From NCBI RefSeq assembly GCF_000878135.1, contig NZ_JXQZ01000064.1:1-40322 (forward strand): a stretch of 40,322 nucleotides of DNA. Reading direction: 5' to 3'. Both the position numbers and the translations under genes were made by a program. The stretch comes from Frigoribacterium sp. MEB024 (GTDB lineage: Bacteria; Actinomycetota; Actinomycetes; Actinomycetales; Microbacteriaceae). This document shows positions 24,049-31,744 of this stretch, one piece after another (the first letter of the stretch is position 1; each line of letters opens with the position of its first letter). A model generated the notes under the pieces. It was not told the DNA's origin and made no database searches. It was given only the letters and a program-made list of their open reading frames with translations.

Positions 24049-24594
24049 GTGAGCAGCACATTCCCGATCGTTCCCAAGGGCAAGCGGGGTTACGACGTCG
24101 ACGAGGTCGACGCGTTCCTGGACGAGGCCCGCAAGGCCTATGCCGGCGATGCCAGCCTCGGCATCGACTCCGCCCGCATCCGACGCACGGCCTTCGGGTT
24201 GATCAAGAACGGTTACTCGACGGCACACGTCGACGCCGCGCTCGAACGTCTCGAGGACGCCTTCGCCAGTCGCGAGCGTGAACGAGCGGTCTCGTCGGGG
24301 GCCGAGTCCACGTGGTTCTCGACCGCACGGTCCGGCGCCGAGGACATCGTGGCCCGACTCGAGCGACCGCAGGGACATCGGTTCGACCGGGTCGGCATCC
24401 TCACGACGGGGTACCACCCGCGCGACGTCGACCGCCTCACGCGGCGCCTGCACGGGTACTTCACCGACGGCCGTCCGCTCAGCATCGACGACGTCCGGGG
24501 ATCGGTCTTCCGGGCCAAGCGTGGTGGCTACCGGGAGAGCCAGGTCGACCTCCTGCTCGACACGGTGGTCGACGTCATGCTCGCCGTGCGCTGA
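24049..24594 (+). CDS. DivIVA-motif protein with duplicated A-B modules
   Basis: A 181-residue protein related to actinobacterial 'DivIVA domain-containing' proteins, without a long coiled coil. Four short GY...VD motifs are visible: GYDVDEVDAFLDEARKAY, NGYSTAHVDAALERLEDAF, GYHPRDVDRLTRRLHGYF and GGYRESQVDLLLDTVVDVM. The first and third resemble each other, as do the stretches around the second and fourth (RIRRTAFGLIKNGY, DVRGSVFRAKRGGY), so the gene looks like an internal duplication. GTG 24049 is preferred: it lies 7 nt after a -10-like CATGAT and gives VSSTFPIVPKGKRGY; ATGs at 24037 and 24040 overlap that box. It follows cdsA by 72 nt. Confidence 0.8.
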   Translation: MSSTFPIVPKGKRGYDVDEVDAFLDEARKAYAGDASLGIDSARIRRTAFGLIKNGYSTAHVDAALERLEDAFASRERERAVSSGAESTWFSTARSGAEDIVARLERPQGHRFDRVGILTTGYHPRDVDRLTRRLHGYFTDGRPLSIDDVRGSVFRAKRGGYRESQVDLLLDTVVDVMLAVR

Positions 24595-24706
24595 CGGCCA
24601 CGACCACGACCACTGCTGCCGCTCCGCCCGGCGGCGGGTGCATCCCGACACGCTGAGGCGTCGACCCTGGCCCTCCGGCGTCCCATCGGTTACCCTGGAT
24701 GGACTC

Positions 24707-25531
24707 ATGGGCAGGCACGCAGCGAATCCGACCCCCGGTCCCTCTCGACGAGAGCACCCGGCCGCGGTCGAACGACCCTCGACCCGTCGGCGCGTCCGCG
24801 TGCCGGCTTCGCAGAGCGTCGTCCGACGGTCGGCGGCCGGGTCCCTCGCGACCACCGGGCCCGCCCGCGACACGGCCCCCGCTGCTCGTCGACCGGGTGT
24901 CCCTCGTCGAGTCGTCCTGCCTCTCGTCGGTTTCTGTGCGTCGTTCGCGTTCGTGTCGGCATCCCTCGTCAACCCGCTGGCCGGTGCCGAGGCCGCGACG
25001 ACCGTTCCTGGTGCCGCGTCGGTGCTGACCGCCCCCGGCCAGACCCTCACCGTCGCCGGTGCTGCCGTGACGGTGGCCGATCGGGACGCCTACGGAGTCA
25101 CCGAGTACGTGCCGCCGCCGCCGCCGCCCGTCGTGGTGGCCGAGACCGAGAAGCCCGAGGCCTCCTCGGGTGCGACCTCCGGCACCGCCAAGAAGTCCTC
25201 GGCCGCTCCCGTGGCGGGAACTCCCGATCCGGGCAGTGCCAAGGCCGTCGCTGCAGAACTCGTCGCAGCTCGTGGCTGGGGTTCCGACCAGTACGACTGC
25301 CTCGTGTCCCTGTGGCAGAAAGAGTCCGGCTGGAACGTCTACGCGTCCAACCGTTCGAGCGGTGCCTACGGCATCCCCCAAGCGCTGCCCGGCAGCAAGA
25401 TGGGTTCCGTCGGTGCCGACTGGCAGACCAACCCCGCGACGCAGATCACATGGGGCCTCAACTACATCGGTGGCCGGTACAGCACACCTTGTGGTGCCTG
25501 GGGTCATTCGGTCGCCAACAACTGGTACTGA
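24707..25531 (+). CDS. Exported lysozyme-like/transglycosylase-like protein
   Basis: A 274-residue protein with a long basic Arg/Pro-rich cytoplasmic N-terminus (1-65), one hydrophobic segment (about 68-92), a Pro/Ser/Lys-rich wall-spanning linker with a run of prolines, and a C-terminal lysozyme-like domain of about 85 residues. That domain has the catalytic-type Glu in CLVSLWQKESGWNVYASNRS, then SSGAYGIPQALPGSKM, WGLNYIGGRYSTPCGAW and the ending SVANNWY, typical of actinobacterial SLT-like peptidoglycan hydrolases. The two cysteines probably pair. ATG 24707 follows a -10 TACCCT by 10 nt. A hairpin terminator follows. Confidence 0.88.
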   Translation: MGRHAANPTPGPSRREHPAAVERPSTRRRVRVPASQSVVRRSAAGSLATTGPARDTAPAARRPGVPRRVVLPLVGFCASFAFVSASLVNPLAGAEAATTVPGAASVLTAPGQTLTVAGAAVTVADRDAYGVTEYVPPPPPPVVVAETEKPEASSGATSGTAKKSSAAPVAGTPDPGSAKAVAAELVAARGWGSDQYDCLVSLWQKESGWNVYASNRSSGAYGIPQALPGSKMGSVGADWQTNPATQITWGLNYIGGRYSTPCGAWGHSVANNWY

Positions 25532-25540
25532 CCTCCCGCG

Positions 25541-25562
25541 CGGCCCTCGACCCCGAGGGCCG
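25541..25562 (+). terminator. Hairpin after the lysozyme-like gene
   Basis: Arms CGGCCCTC (25541-25548) and GAGGGCCG (25555-25562) with a 6-nt loop lie 9 nt after the stop and end 4 nt before the next gene's -10 box. Confidence 0.6.
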
Positions 25563-25579
25563 TTGCTACGCTGGTCGTC

Positions 25580-25879
25580 ATGCCCCGCAGCAACCGCTCC
25601 CGTCGCTCGCGCGACCGGCGTGAGGCCGACGAGGCGTACGACATCAGCCGGGCGTCCTTCGGCGGCCTGACGGTCGAGACCAAGCACGGGCGTTCGTTCA
25701 ACGTGCAGTCGGTCTCGGCGTCGTCGGCCGTCAAAGAGTACGTCTGCCCCGGCTGCTCGCTGGGCATCGCTCCCTCGACACCGCACGTCGTGGCCTGGCG
25801 CGCTGACGGGCTCTTCGGCGCCGAGGACGACCTGGCGGCGCGCCGTCATTGGCACACCCACTGCTGGAGGATCTCGTGA
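25580..25879 (+). CDS. Small Cys/His-rich protein of unknown function
   Basis: A 99-residue soluble protein. A very basic N-terminus (RSNRSRRSRDRR) is followed by a conserved-looking middle and a putative zinc site formed by CPGCSLGI, a nearby His, and the C-terminal RRHWHTHCW. Such small proteins are widespread in actinobacteria and often labelled 'ATP/GTP-binding', but no nucleotide motif is visible here. ATG 25580 lies 7 nt after a -10 TACGCT, so the mRNA is probably leaderless. Its stop overlaps the GTG of the hydrolase gene, which suggests a two-gene unit. Confidence 0.8.
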   Translation: MPRSNRSRRSRDRREADEAYDISRASFGGLTVETKHGRSFNVQSVSASSAVKEYVCPGCSLGIAPSTPHVVAWRADGLFGAEDDLAARRHWHTHCWRIS

Positions 25880-26619
25880 CGACCCCCGACACCCACGCCC
25901 TCGAGATCCGCGGGGGAGTCCTGCTGCCCGCGCGCCGCGAAGACGTCAAACTGCACACCGGCGACGGTCTCACGCTGGTGGGCGAATTGAGCCTCCCGGC
26001 GGACCGCGAGCCCGTCGGCACGATCGTCGCGCTGCACCCCCTGCCCACCGCCGGCGGGTTCATGGACTCCCACGTCATCCGCAAGGCCGCGGCCCGCCTG
26101 CCGGCTCTGGCCGACCTCGCCGTGCTCCGCTTCAACTTCCGGGGGGTGTCGTCCCCTCGCGGCCGGTCCGAGGGCGAGTTCGGCGAGGGAGTGGCCGAAG
26201 CGGCCGACCTCGCCGCTGCCGTGGCCTTCGTGCGCGAGCGGGGCCTGCCCGTCCCGTGGTTGGTGGGTTGGTCGTTCGGCACCGAGGTCGCCCTGAAGCA
26301 CGGCCTCGACGTCGAGGTGGCGGGGGCCGTCCTGTTGTCCCCGCCCCTGCACCGCACGTCCGACGCCGAGCTCGAGGCCTGGCACGGTTCCGGACGGCCC
26401 GTGGTCGCCGTCGTCCCCGAGTTCGACGACTACCTGCGGCCCGACGAAGCGCGACGACGGTTCGCTCTCCTGCCCGAGGCCGAGGTCGTCGCCGTCGAGG
26501 GTGGCAAGCACCTCTGGGTCGGTGAGAAGCAGACCAGCCGCGTGCTGGCCGAGATCGTCGGTCGGGTCGCCCCCGGTGCCCTGCCGCTGCCGTCCACCTG
26601 GCCACCCCGCGCCTCCTGA
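25876..26619 (+). CDS. Alpha/beta hydrolase
   Basis: A 247-residue alpha/beta hydrolase-like protein. The oxyanion strand LHPLPTAGGFMDSHV, the FNFRGVSSPRG segment and the nucleophile elbow GWSFGTE (Ser) are visible; the late Asp may be in VVPEFDDYLRPDEA and the His in EGGKHLW. It resembles small dienelactone-hydrolase or YcjY-like enzymes acting on unknown esters. GTG 25876 overlaps the upstream stop (GTGA) and has GGAGG about 6 nt before it; ATG/GTG codons further upstream would overlap the Cys/His gene more. Its last codons contain the dispersed 11-mer. Confidence 0.88.
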   Translation: MTTPDTHALEIRGGVLLPARREDVKLHTGDGLTLVGELSLPADREPVGTIVALHPLPTAGGFMDSHVIRKAAARLPALADLAVLRFNFRGVSSPRGRSEGEFGEGVAEAADLAAAVAFVRERGLPVPWLVGWSFGTEVALKHGLDVEVAGAVLLSPPLHRTSDAELEAWHGSGRPVVAVVPEFDDYLRPDEARRRFALLPEAEVVAVEGGKHLWVGEKQTSRVLAEIVGRVAPGALPLPSTWPPRAS

Positions 26620-26620
26620 C
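26607..26620 (+). repeat. Dispersed CGCGCCTCCTG motif at the hydrolase stop codon
   Basis: CCGCGCCTCCTGAC encodes the end of the hydrolase (Arg-Ala-Ser-stop), so the motif contains the stop codon. Confidence 0.55.
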
Positions 26621-26625
26621 GGCAT

Positions 26626-26663
26626 GGCCGCCGGGTGGCGGCCCGCGTCGCCCACCGTGGGCG
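26626..26663. terminator. Two hairpins between convergent genes
   Basis: GGCCGCC/GGCGGCC (26626-26632 and 26637-26643) and CGCCCA/TGGGCG (26649-26654 and 26658-26663) lie between the hydrolase and the AI-2E family gene and can terminate both. Confidence 0.5.
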
Positions 26664-26684
26664 CGGCCGGCGGTGCCGATCGCC

Positions 26685-27743
26685 TCAGAGCTGGTTCTGG
26701 CGCGGGACGTAGACCTCGCGGATGATCAGCAGGATCGACGCGGCGACCGGGATGGCGATGAGGGCGCCGAGCACGCCCAGCAGCGTGCCACCGACGAGGG
26801 CCGCGATGACGACGATCACGCCCGGGACGCGGACCGCCCGACGCATGATGCGAGGACTCAGCAGGTAGGCCTCGACCTGCATGTAGACGAGGTAGTAGAC
26901 GGCTGCGGTGACCCAGGTGGCCGGTGACTGGGGCAACAGCGCGATCTGCGCCAGGACGATGATCGCCGAACCGCTGATGGTGCCGACGAGGGGGATGATC
27001 GAGCCGAGGAACGCGATGAACGCGAAGACTGCCGGTTGTTGGGCGCCGATGATGGTGAGGAACACGAAGCTGAGGATGCCGTTGAGTGCCGCCAGCGTGA
27101 ACTGACCGATGACGTACCGACCCACCGACTGGCTGATCTGTTCGGAGATGTCGATGAACGTGGCCCGTTTCGAGGCCGGGACGAGCTGGTACAGGGCGCG
27201 CTTGACGCTGTTGATCGACGACGTGAAGTAGATCGTCAGGATGACCACGACGACCGTGCCGAACAGGCCGTTGCCGATCGCGACGCCGACGGCGAGGACT
27301 CCGCCACCGATCGTGACGACGTTGTCGGGGTTGGTCAGGAAGTCGACGATGGAGTCGAGGGCGTTCTGCACGTCGAAGACGTTCTGCGGGACGAGTTCTT
27401 GCAGGTTGTCGACGAACTGCTGGGTGGTGACGCTCTGCAGGTACGAGGTCAGCGCCTGGATCAAGCTCGTGGTCTGCTGCACGATGACGGGCACGATCGC
27501 GAACACGACGCCCACGAAGGCTCCGACCACCGCCACGAGGACGATCACGATGGCGATGCCCCGGGGCACCCGGCGCTTCTCGAGCCACGAGACGATCGGG
27601 TCGAGGCCCAGCGAGATGAACAGGGCCGCGCCCACGTAGGTCAGGATCGTCGAGAGTTGGCCGACGGCGCCGCCGATCACGAGGGCGACGAGCACACCCA
27701 GGCCCGCGAGCAGGCCGATGCGGAACGGATTGTGGATCTTCAC
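26685..27743 (-). CDS. AI-2E family transporter
   Basis: A 352-residue membrane protein of the AI-2E exporter (TqsA/YhhQ-like PerM) family. It has paired N-terminal helices, then a soluble stretch (about 95-170) between helices, the conserved TIYFTSSINSVKRALYQLVP, and a C-terminal helical block with FLGSIIPLVGTISGSAIIVLAQ and GGTLLGVLGALIAIPVAASI, typical of the family. Members export diverse small solutes or Na+; the substrate here is unknown. GTG 27743 is chosen over the upstream ATG at 27791 because AGGAG lies 6 nt before it. It lies 73 bp downstream of the coiled-coil gene on the same strand. Confidence 0.92.
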   Translation of the reverse strand: MKIHNPFRIGLLAGLGVLVALVIGGAVGQLSTILTYVGAALFISLGLDPIVSWLEKRRVPRGIAIVIVLVAVVGAFVGVVFAIVPVIVQQTTSLIQALTSYLQSVTTQQFVDNLQELVPQNVFDVQNALDSIVDFLTNPDNVVTIGGGVLAVGVAIGNGLFGTVVVVILTIYFTSSINSVKRALYQLVPASKRATFIDISEQISQSVGRYVIGQFTLAALNGILSFVFLTIIGAQQPAVFAFIAFLGSIIPLVGTISGSAIIVLAQIALLPQSPATWVTAAVYYLVYMQVEAYLLSPRIMRRAVRVPGVIVVIAALVGGTLLGVLGALIAIPVAASILLIIREVYVPRQNQL

Positions 27744-27816
27744 GGGCGGGCTCCTGTCGACGGCGCGGGCCGGTCGAGGCCACGGCGGCACCGACTGCCC
27801 GACACGGCCTGTCGCC

Positions 27817-29700
27817 CTACTCTGGCGTACCGCCGCCGACTTGTCCGATCATGCCACGCAGGTTCTCGAAGTAGTCGGCGACGGCGTCGCGTTCGCGCGT
27901 GATCTCGGCCAGGCGCTCTTCGGCGTCGCCGATGAGGTCGTCGGCCCGCTGCTGAGCATCGGCCAGGATCGACTGCGAGCGTTCGTCGGCGTTGGTGAGT
28001 ACCTCGTGAGCCGTCTCGTCGGCATCCGTCCGCGTCGTGCGTGCGTACTCGTTCGCGCTGCGCTCGAGCTCGTCGGCCTCGCGTCGCACCTCGGAGGCAC
28101 GACGGGTGGCCCCGGCGAGCTGCTCGGCCGCCGAGTCGAGCAGTTCTTGGGTCTCGGCGACGGCTTGCTGGTGTCGCTGCGTGAGCTCGACCTCGGCCTC
28201 GTCGCGACGGGCGAGCAGCTCGACCTCGAGGTCGGCTCGTCCCTGGTCGACGTCGCGACGCAGGTCGGCCGTGGCCCGCTCGCGGTCGGCCTCGAGCCCG
28301 GCACGGACCCGGATGTCGTCCGCGGCCAGTCGGGCGCGCTGCGCCTCGGTCTCGTCCGCCAGGGCGGCGCGGGCCTCGGCGGTCTCGGCGGCGAGCTCGG
28401 CGCGGGCCTGCTCGATCTCGGACGCGAGGCCGGCCCGACGGTCGGCGTCCTCGCGGGCGAGTCGGTCGGCCTGCGCCTCGCTCTCGCGGGTGAGGCGCTC
28501 GTCGGTCTCGACCGTGACGCGCTCGATGCGCTCCCGTGACGTGGTCTCGGCGAGGTCGAGCTCGTCACGGCGACGCCGGGTCTCTCGGTCGAGCTCGGTG
28601 CGGGCGTCGGCCACCTCTTTCTCGAGTTCGGCTCGGGCCTGTCCGATCTCGGCCGCGAGGCGGTCGCGACCGGTGGCGATCTCGCGTTCGAGTTCGACCC
28701 GGGTGGACTCGACCTCGTCGGTGAGGTCGGCACGGGTGGCATCGACGTCGCGGGCGAGGAGCGCCCTGGTCTCGGCGACCTCGTGGGCGAGCTCGGCTCG
28801 GGCCGCGGCGACGTCGCGCTCGAGTTCGGCGCGCTGGGCCGCGACGTCGTCGGCCAGATCGGCGCGGGCGGCTGTGATCTCGCGCTCGAGTTCGGCGCGG
28901 CGGGCGCCGACCTCGGCGTCGAGGTCGGAACGGGTGGTCTCGTCGAGCCGGGCCAGTTCGGCGCGGACCGTGACGCCCTCGCGGTCGAGGTCGGCGCGCT
29001 GGCGCTCGGAATCGCTCTCGAAGACGGCTCGGGCCTCGCGTGTGTCGGCGGCGAGCGTCTCGGCTTCGTCGCGGGCCTCGGCGAGGTCGCGGGCGACGGC
29101 GGCCCGCTGCTCGGCGACCTCGTGCTCGACCTCGGCCCGAAGCGCTGCGGCCTCGCGTCGCGCCGTCGAGACGTTCTGGGCGGCCTCGGTGGCCGCCGAA
29201 CCGCGGATCGAGATGGCGTCGCGCTGAGCCTCTTGCAGCAGATCGCGCGCCTCGGCCTTAGCACGCGCGACCAGGCGGTCGGCGTCGGCGGTCGACTCGG
29301 CGACCTGCGCCGCGGCACGGCCCCGGGCGTCGTCGAGCACGGCCGCGGCCCGTTCGGTGGCGTCGTCGACCAGGCGCTTCGCCTCGGCCGTGGAGGACGA
29401 GCGCAGGGCCTCGGCGTCGATGTCGGCCTGGCTGATCAAGAGGGTGGACTGCTGTTCGGCCAGACGCAGGGTCTGCTCGAGCTTGCTGCCGAGGCCCGAG
29501 TACGTCGGGGTGCCGGCCTCTTCGAGCTCGGCACGGATCTCGTCCACCCGTTGCTGGAGGAACGCGACCTCGCTCGCCCGGTCGGCCCGGTCGGCGTTGG
29601 CCTTGATGAGCTCGCGCCGCAGGTCGCCGAGCACGCGGTCGACCTCGTCCTTGCGATAGCCCCGGAGTTCGATGCCGAAATCGGCTTCGTCAGCGGCCAC
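27817..29700 (-). CDS. DivIVA/Scy-like long coiled-coil protein
   Basis: A 627-residue, almost wholly helical protein. The N-terminus (FGIELRGYRKDEVDRVLGDLRREL) carries the DivIVA-type GY...EVD membrane-targeting motif, followed by heptad coiled coil (about 30-60) and a short break (GTPTYSG). Then comes an Ala/Arg/Glu-rich rod to about residue 610, of which residues 235-520 form 26 consecutive 11-residue repeats. The tail DYFENLRGMIGQVGGGTPE resembles the C-termini of actinobacterial polarity/scaffold proteins. Scy and FilP of Streptomyces are the nearest described analogues, suggesting a cytoskeletal or polar-growth role. GTG 29700 has GAAGGAG 6 nt upstream; an in-frame ATG at 29751 lacks one. 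Confidence 0.88.
   Translation of the reverse strand: MAADEADFGIELRGYRKDEVDRVLGDLRRELIKANADRADRASEVAFLQQRVDEIRAELEEAGTPTYSGLGSKLEQTLRLAEQQSTLLISQADIDAEALRSSSTAEAKRLVDDATERAAAVLDDARGRAAAQVAESTADADRLVARAKAEARDLLQEAQRDAISIRGSAATEAAQNVSTARREAAALRAEVEHEVAEQRAAVARDLAEARDEAETLAADTREARAVFESDSERQRADLDREGVTVRAELARLDETTRSDLDAEVGARRAELEREITAARADLADDVAAQRAELERDVAAARAELAHEVAETRALLARDVDATRADLTDEVESTRVELEREIATGRDRLAAEIGQARAELEKEVADARTELDRETRRRRDELDLAETTSRERIERVTVETDERLTRESEAQADRLAREDADRRAGLASEIEQARAELAAETAEARAALADETEAQRARLAADDIRVRAGLEADRERATADLRRDVDQGRADLEVELLARRDEAEVELTQRHQQAVAETQELLDSAAEQLAGATRRASEVRREADELERSANEYARTTRTDADETAHEVLTNADERSQSILADAQQRADDLIGDAEERLAEITRERDAVADYFENLRGMIGQVGGGTPE
28141..28998 (-). 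repeat. 26 tandem hendecad (33-nt) repeats in the coiled-coil gene
   Basis: Codons 235-520 keep a strict 11-residue register: Arg mostly at position 1, hydrophobic (Leu) at 4, acidic at 7-8 and Val/Ile at 8-9, e.g. RAELERDVAAA, RADLTDEVEST, RAELEKEVADA. Arg falls at residues 235, 246, 257, 268, 279 and so on to 389 without slip, and the register resumes at 422-499. The DNA therefore has a diverged 33-bp periodicity. Confidence 0.85.
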
Positions 29701-29751
29701 GGTGTCTCCTTCGGTGCAGGGTTCGGGCCAGGGGAGCGCGGCCCGCGACAC

Positions 29752-29941
29752 GATGCTAGTGGGATGCCCTCGACGGACGCCGACCGACGGGTTAGGCGCC
29801 TCTCAGCCTCGTCGGATACGCTGAGCCGTCTTAAATTCTGCTGCCGCGCCCGGCCTCCTGGCCAGGCTCGTGCGAGGCCCGTCGTCGACCACGACGGTTC
29901 CTGGCGCCCCGACCGGGATGGTGGCTCGGAGGGAGAGAAAC
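29752..29941. promoter_or_regulatory. Divergent promoter region of coiled-coil and membrane protein genes
   Basis: On the minus strand a -10-like TAGCAT (complement of 29755-29760) precedes the coiled-coil gene. On the plus strand TACGCT (29816-29821) and the AT-rich TTAAATT (29831-29837) could serve the gene at 29942, whose SD GGGAGAG lies just upstream of its GTG. Confidence 0.35.
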
Positions 29942-31744
29942 GTGCGTTTCATCGTCGCAGTCGTCGTCGTCGTCCTGGCGGCGGTGATGGTGGCGTTGGG
30001 CTTCGCCCAACGCACCGTCTTCGCGCCCCCGCCGAGCGTGTCGTCCCAGGTCGACACCAGCGACTCCGACGCGACCGTGACGGTCGTCCCGGCCTCGGCA
30101 CTGCACGGCCACGACGGGCGTCAGACGGTGTCGGTCTCGGGTGGCGACACCGCCTTCGCCGCCTACGGCCGCACGTCCGACGTGCTCGGCTGGGTGGGTG
30201 ACGCGAGCTACAACGAGGTCGAGTACGACCAGACCACCGGCGAGCTCGCCAGCCGCACGGTCGCCGGCGACACCACCGAGGTCCCCGACCCGACCGACTC
30301 CGACCTCTGGTTCGACCAGTTCACCGGCAGCGACCTCACCTTCTCGCTCGACGCGCCCGACGACGTCTCGCTCGTCATCGTCTCGGACGGCACGCAGCCG
30401 GCCCCGGCCGACGTCCGCATCACCTGGCCGCTCTCGACCGCGACGCCGCTGGCCGGCCCGCTGATCGTCGGCGGCCTCGTGGTCCTGTTGATCGGCATCG
30501 GCCTGTACGTCTGGGCGATCCTGCACCACCGACGCACGCGCGGCCCGCGCCGGCGCTCGGGCGACGGCAAGCGACCCCGTCTGTCGCGTCGGGCCGGCCG
30601 CAAGGCGGTCAAGGCGCTCGACGCCGCCGGCACCGAGACGCTCGCCCCCGGACGTGGTCGTGCCCGCGGCATCCGTCGTCTCGTCGCCGTGGCACCGATC
30701 GTGCTCGTCTCGTCGCTCGCCCTGTCGGCCTGCACCGCCGACTACTGGCCCCAGCAGGCGCCGGCGGCCGGTTCCGACTCGGCCACCCCGACGCCGACGC
30801 CCACCTCGACCGACGGCACGGAGTCCGGTGACCAGGGCACGGCGCTGCAGCCCCCCGTGATCAGCGTCGCCCAGGCGAAGAGGATCGTCGAACGCATCTC
30901 GGCCACCGCGACCGAGGCGGACGCCTCGCTGAACGCCGATCTCGCGGCCACCCGCTTCACGGGTCCGGCGCTCGAACAGCGCCAGGCCAACTACACGATC
31001 CGTTCCAAGGACGCCGCGGCCGCCGCCCCCCTGGCCATCCCGACCGGCACCGTCACGCTCACGTTGCCCCAGCAGGCCGATTCGTGGCCACGGTCGGCGT
31101 TCGTCGTCGTGCAGGACGCCGACACGAGCGTCGCACCCGTCGCCCTCACGCTCGAACAAGAGACCGCCCGAGACCCGTACAAGGTCGAGTACGCCGTCAG
31201 CCTGCAGACGCAGACCCCGCTGACGGTCGCCCCCGCGTCGATCGGCGCCGCCCGGCTCTCGCCCGACGTCAAGCTGCTCAAGCTGCAGCCCGACCAGCTG
31301 GCCGAGGCCTACGGCGACATCCTGCGCAACGGCGACGAGAGCCAGTACGCCGCCCAGTTCCAGACCGACGGCGACAGCCTTCGTGAGAAGATCGGCAAGG
31401 CCTACAAGGACGCCAAGCGGGCGGCCCTGCCGACCACTGCGTCGATCGACTACACGTCGCAGGCCGACGACGAGACCCCGGTCGCGTTCGCCACCAACGA
31501 CGCCGGCGCCATCGTCTCGGTCGCGTTGAACGAGATCGAGACCGTCAAGCCGACGGCCACCGGCGCCAAGGTCAACCCCGAGGGCACCGTCAAGACCCTG
31601 CTGGGCCTCGACGAGTCGTCGAAGGGCATCGAGGCGACCTACGGTGTCGAACTCTTGTTCTCCGTCCCGCCCGTCGGCAGCGACGACCCGATCGTCCTGC
31701 TCGGTTTCAGCCAGGCCCTCACCTCTGCCAAGGAGCTGCCATGA
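29942..31744 (+). CDS. Membrane protein with internal lipobox, unknown function
   Basis: A 600-residue protein in two halves. The first has a membrane helix (about 3-22), an extracellular domain (25-168), a second helix (171-193) and a very basic cytoplasmic loop (196-246). A third hydrophobic stretch (247-263) then ends in LALSAC, a perfect lipobox with Cys264, followed by a Ser/Thr/Pro-rich linker and a soluble domain of about 310 residues. By charge rule the C-terminal half is extracellular and could be lipid-anchored. I do not recognise either domain. GTG 29942 has an SD (GGGAGAG); the ATG at 29870 lacks one. It overlaps the thioredoxin-TPR gene by ATGA. Confidence 0.8.
   Translation: MRFIVAVVVVVLAAVMVALGFAQRTVFAPPPSVSSQVDTSDSDATVTVVPASALHGHDGRQTVSVSGGDTAFAAYGRTSDVLGWVGDASYNEVEYDQTTGELASRTVAGDTTEVPDPTDSDLWFDQFTGSDLTFSLDAPDDVSLVIVSDGTQPAPADVRITWPLSTATPLAGPLIVGGLVVLLIGIGLYVWAILHHRRTRGPRRRSGDGKRPRLSRRAGRKAVKALDAAGTETLAPGRGRARGIRRLVAVAPIVLVSSLALSACTADYWPQQAPAAGSDSATPTPTPTSTDGTESGDQGTALQPPVISVAQAKRIVERISATATEADASLNADLAATRFTGPALEQRQANYTIRSKDAAAAAPLAIPTGTVTLTLPQQADSWPRSAFVVVQDADTSVAPVALTLEQETARDPYKVEYAVSLQTQTPLTVAPASIGAARLSPDVKLLKLQPDQLAEAYGDILRNGDESQYAAQFQTDGDSLREKIGKAYKDAKRAALPTTASIDYTSQADDETPVAFATNDAGAIVSVALNEIETVKPTATGAKVNPEGTVKTLLGLDESSKGIEATYGVELLFSVPPVGSDDPIVLLGFSQALTSAKELP

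Noticed and set aside
27036-29227. Plus-strand open frames opposite the AI-2E and coiled-coil genes
   Set aside because: Their Ser/Arg or Asp/Gly-rich translations mirror the repeat structure of the real minus-strand genes.
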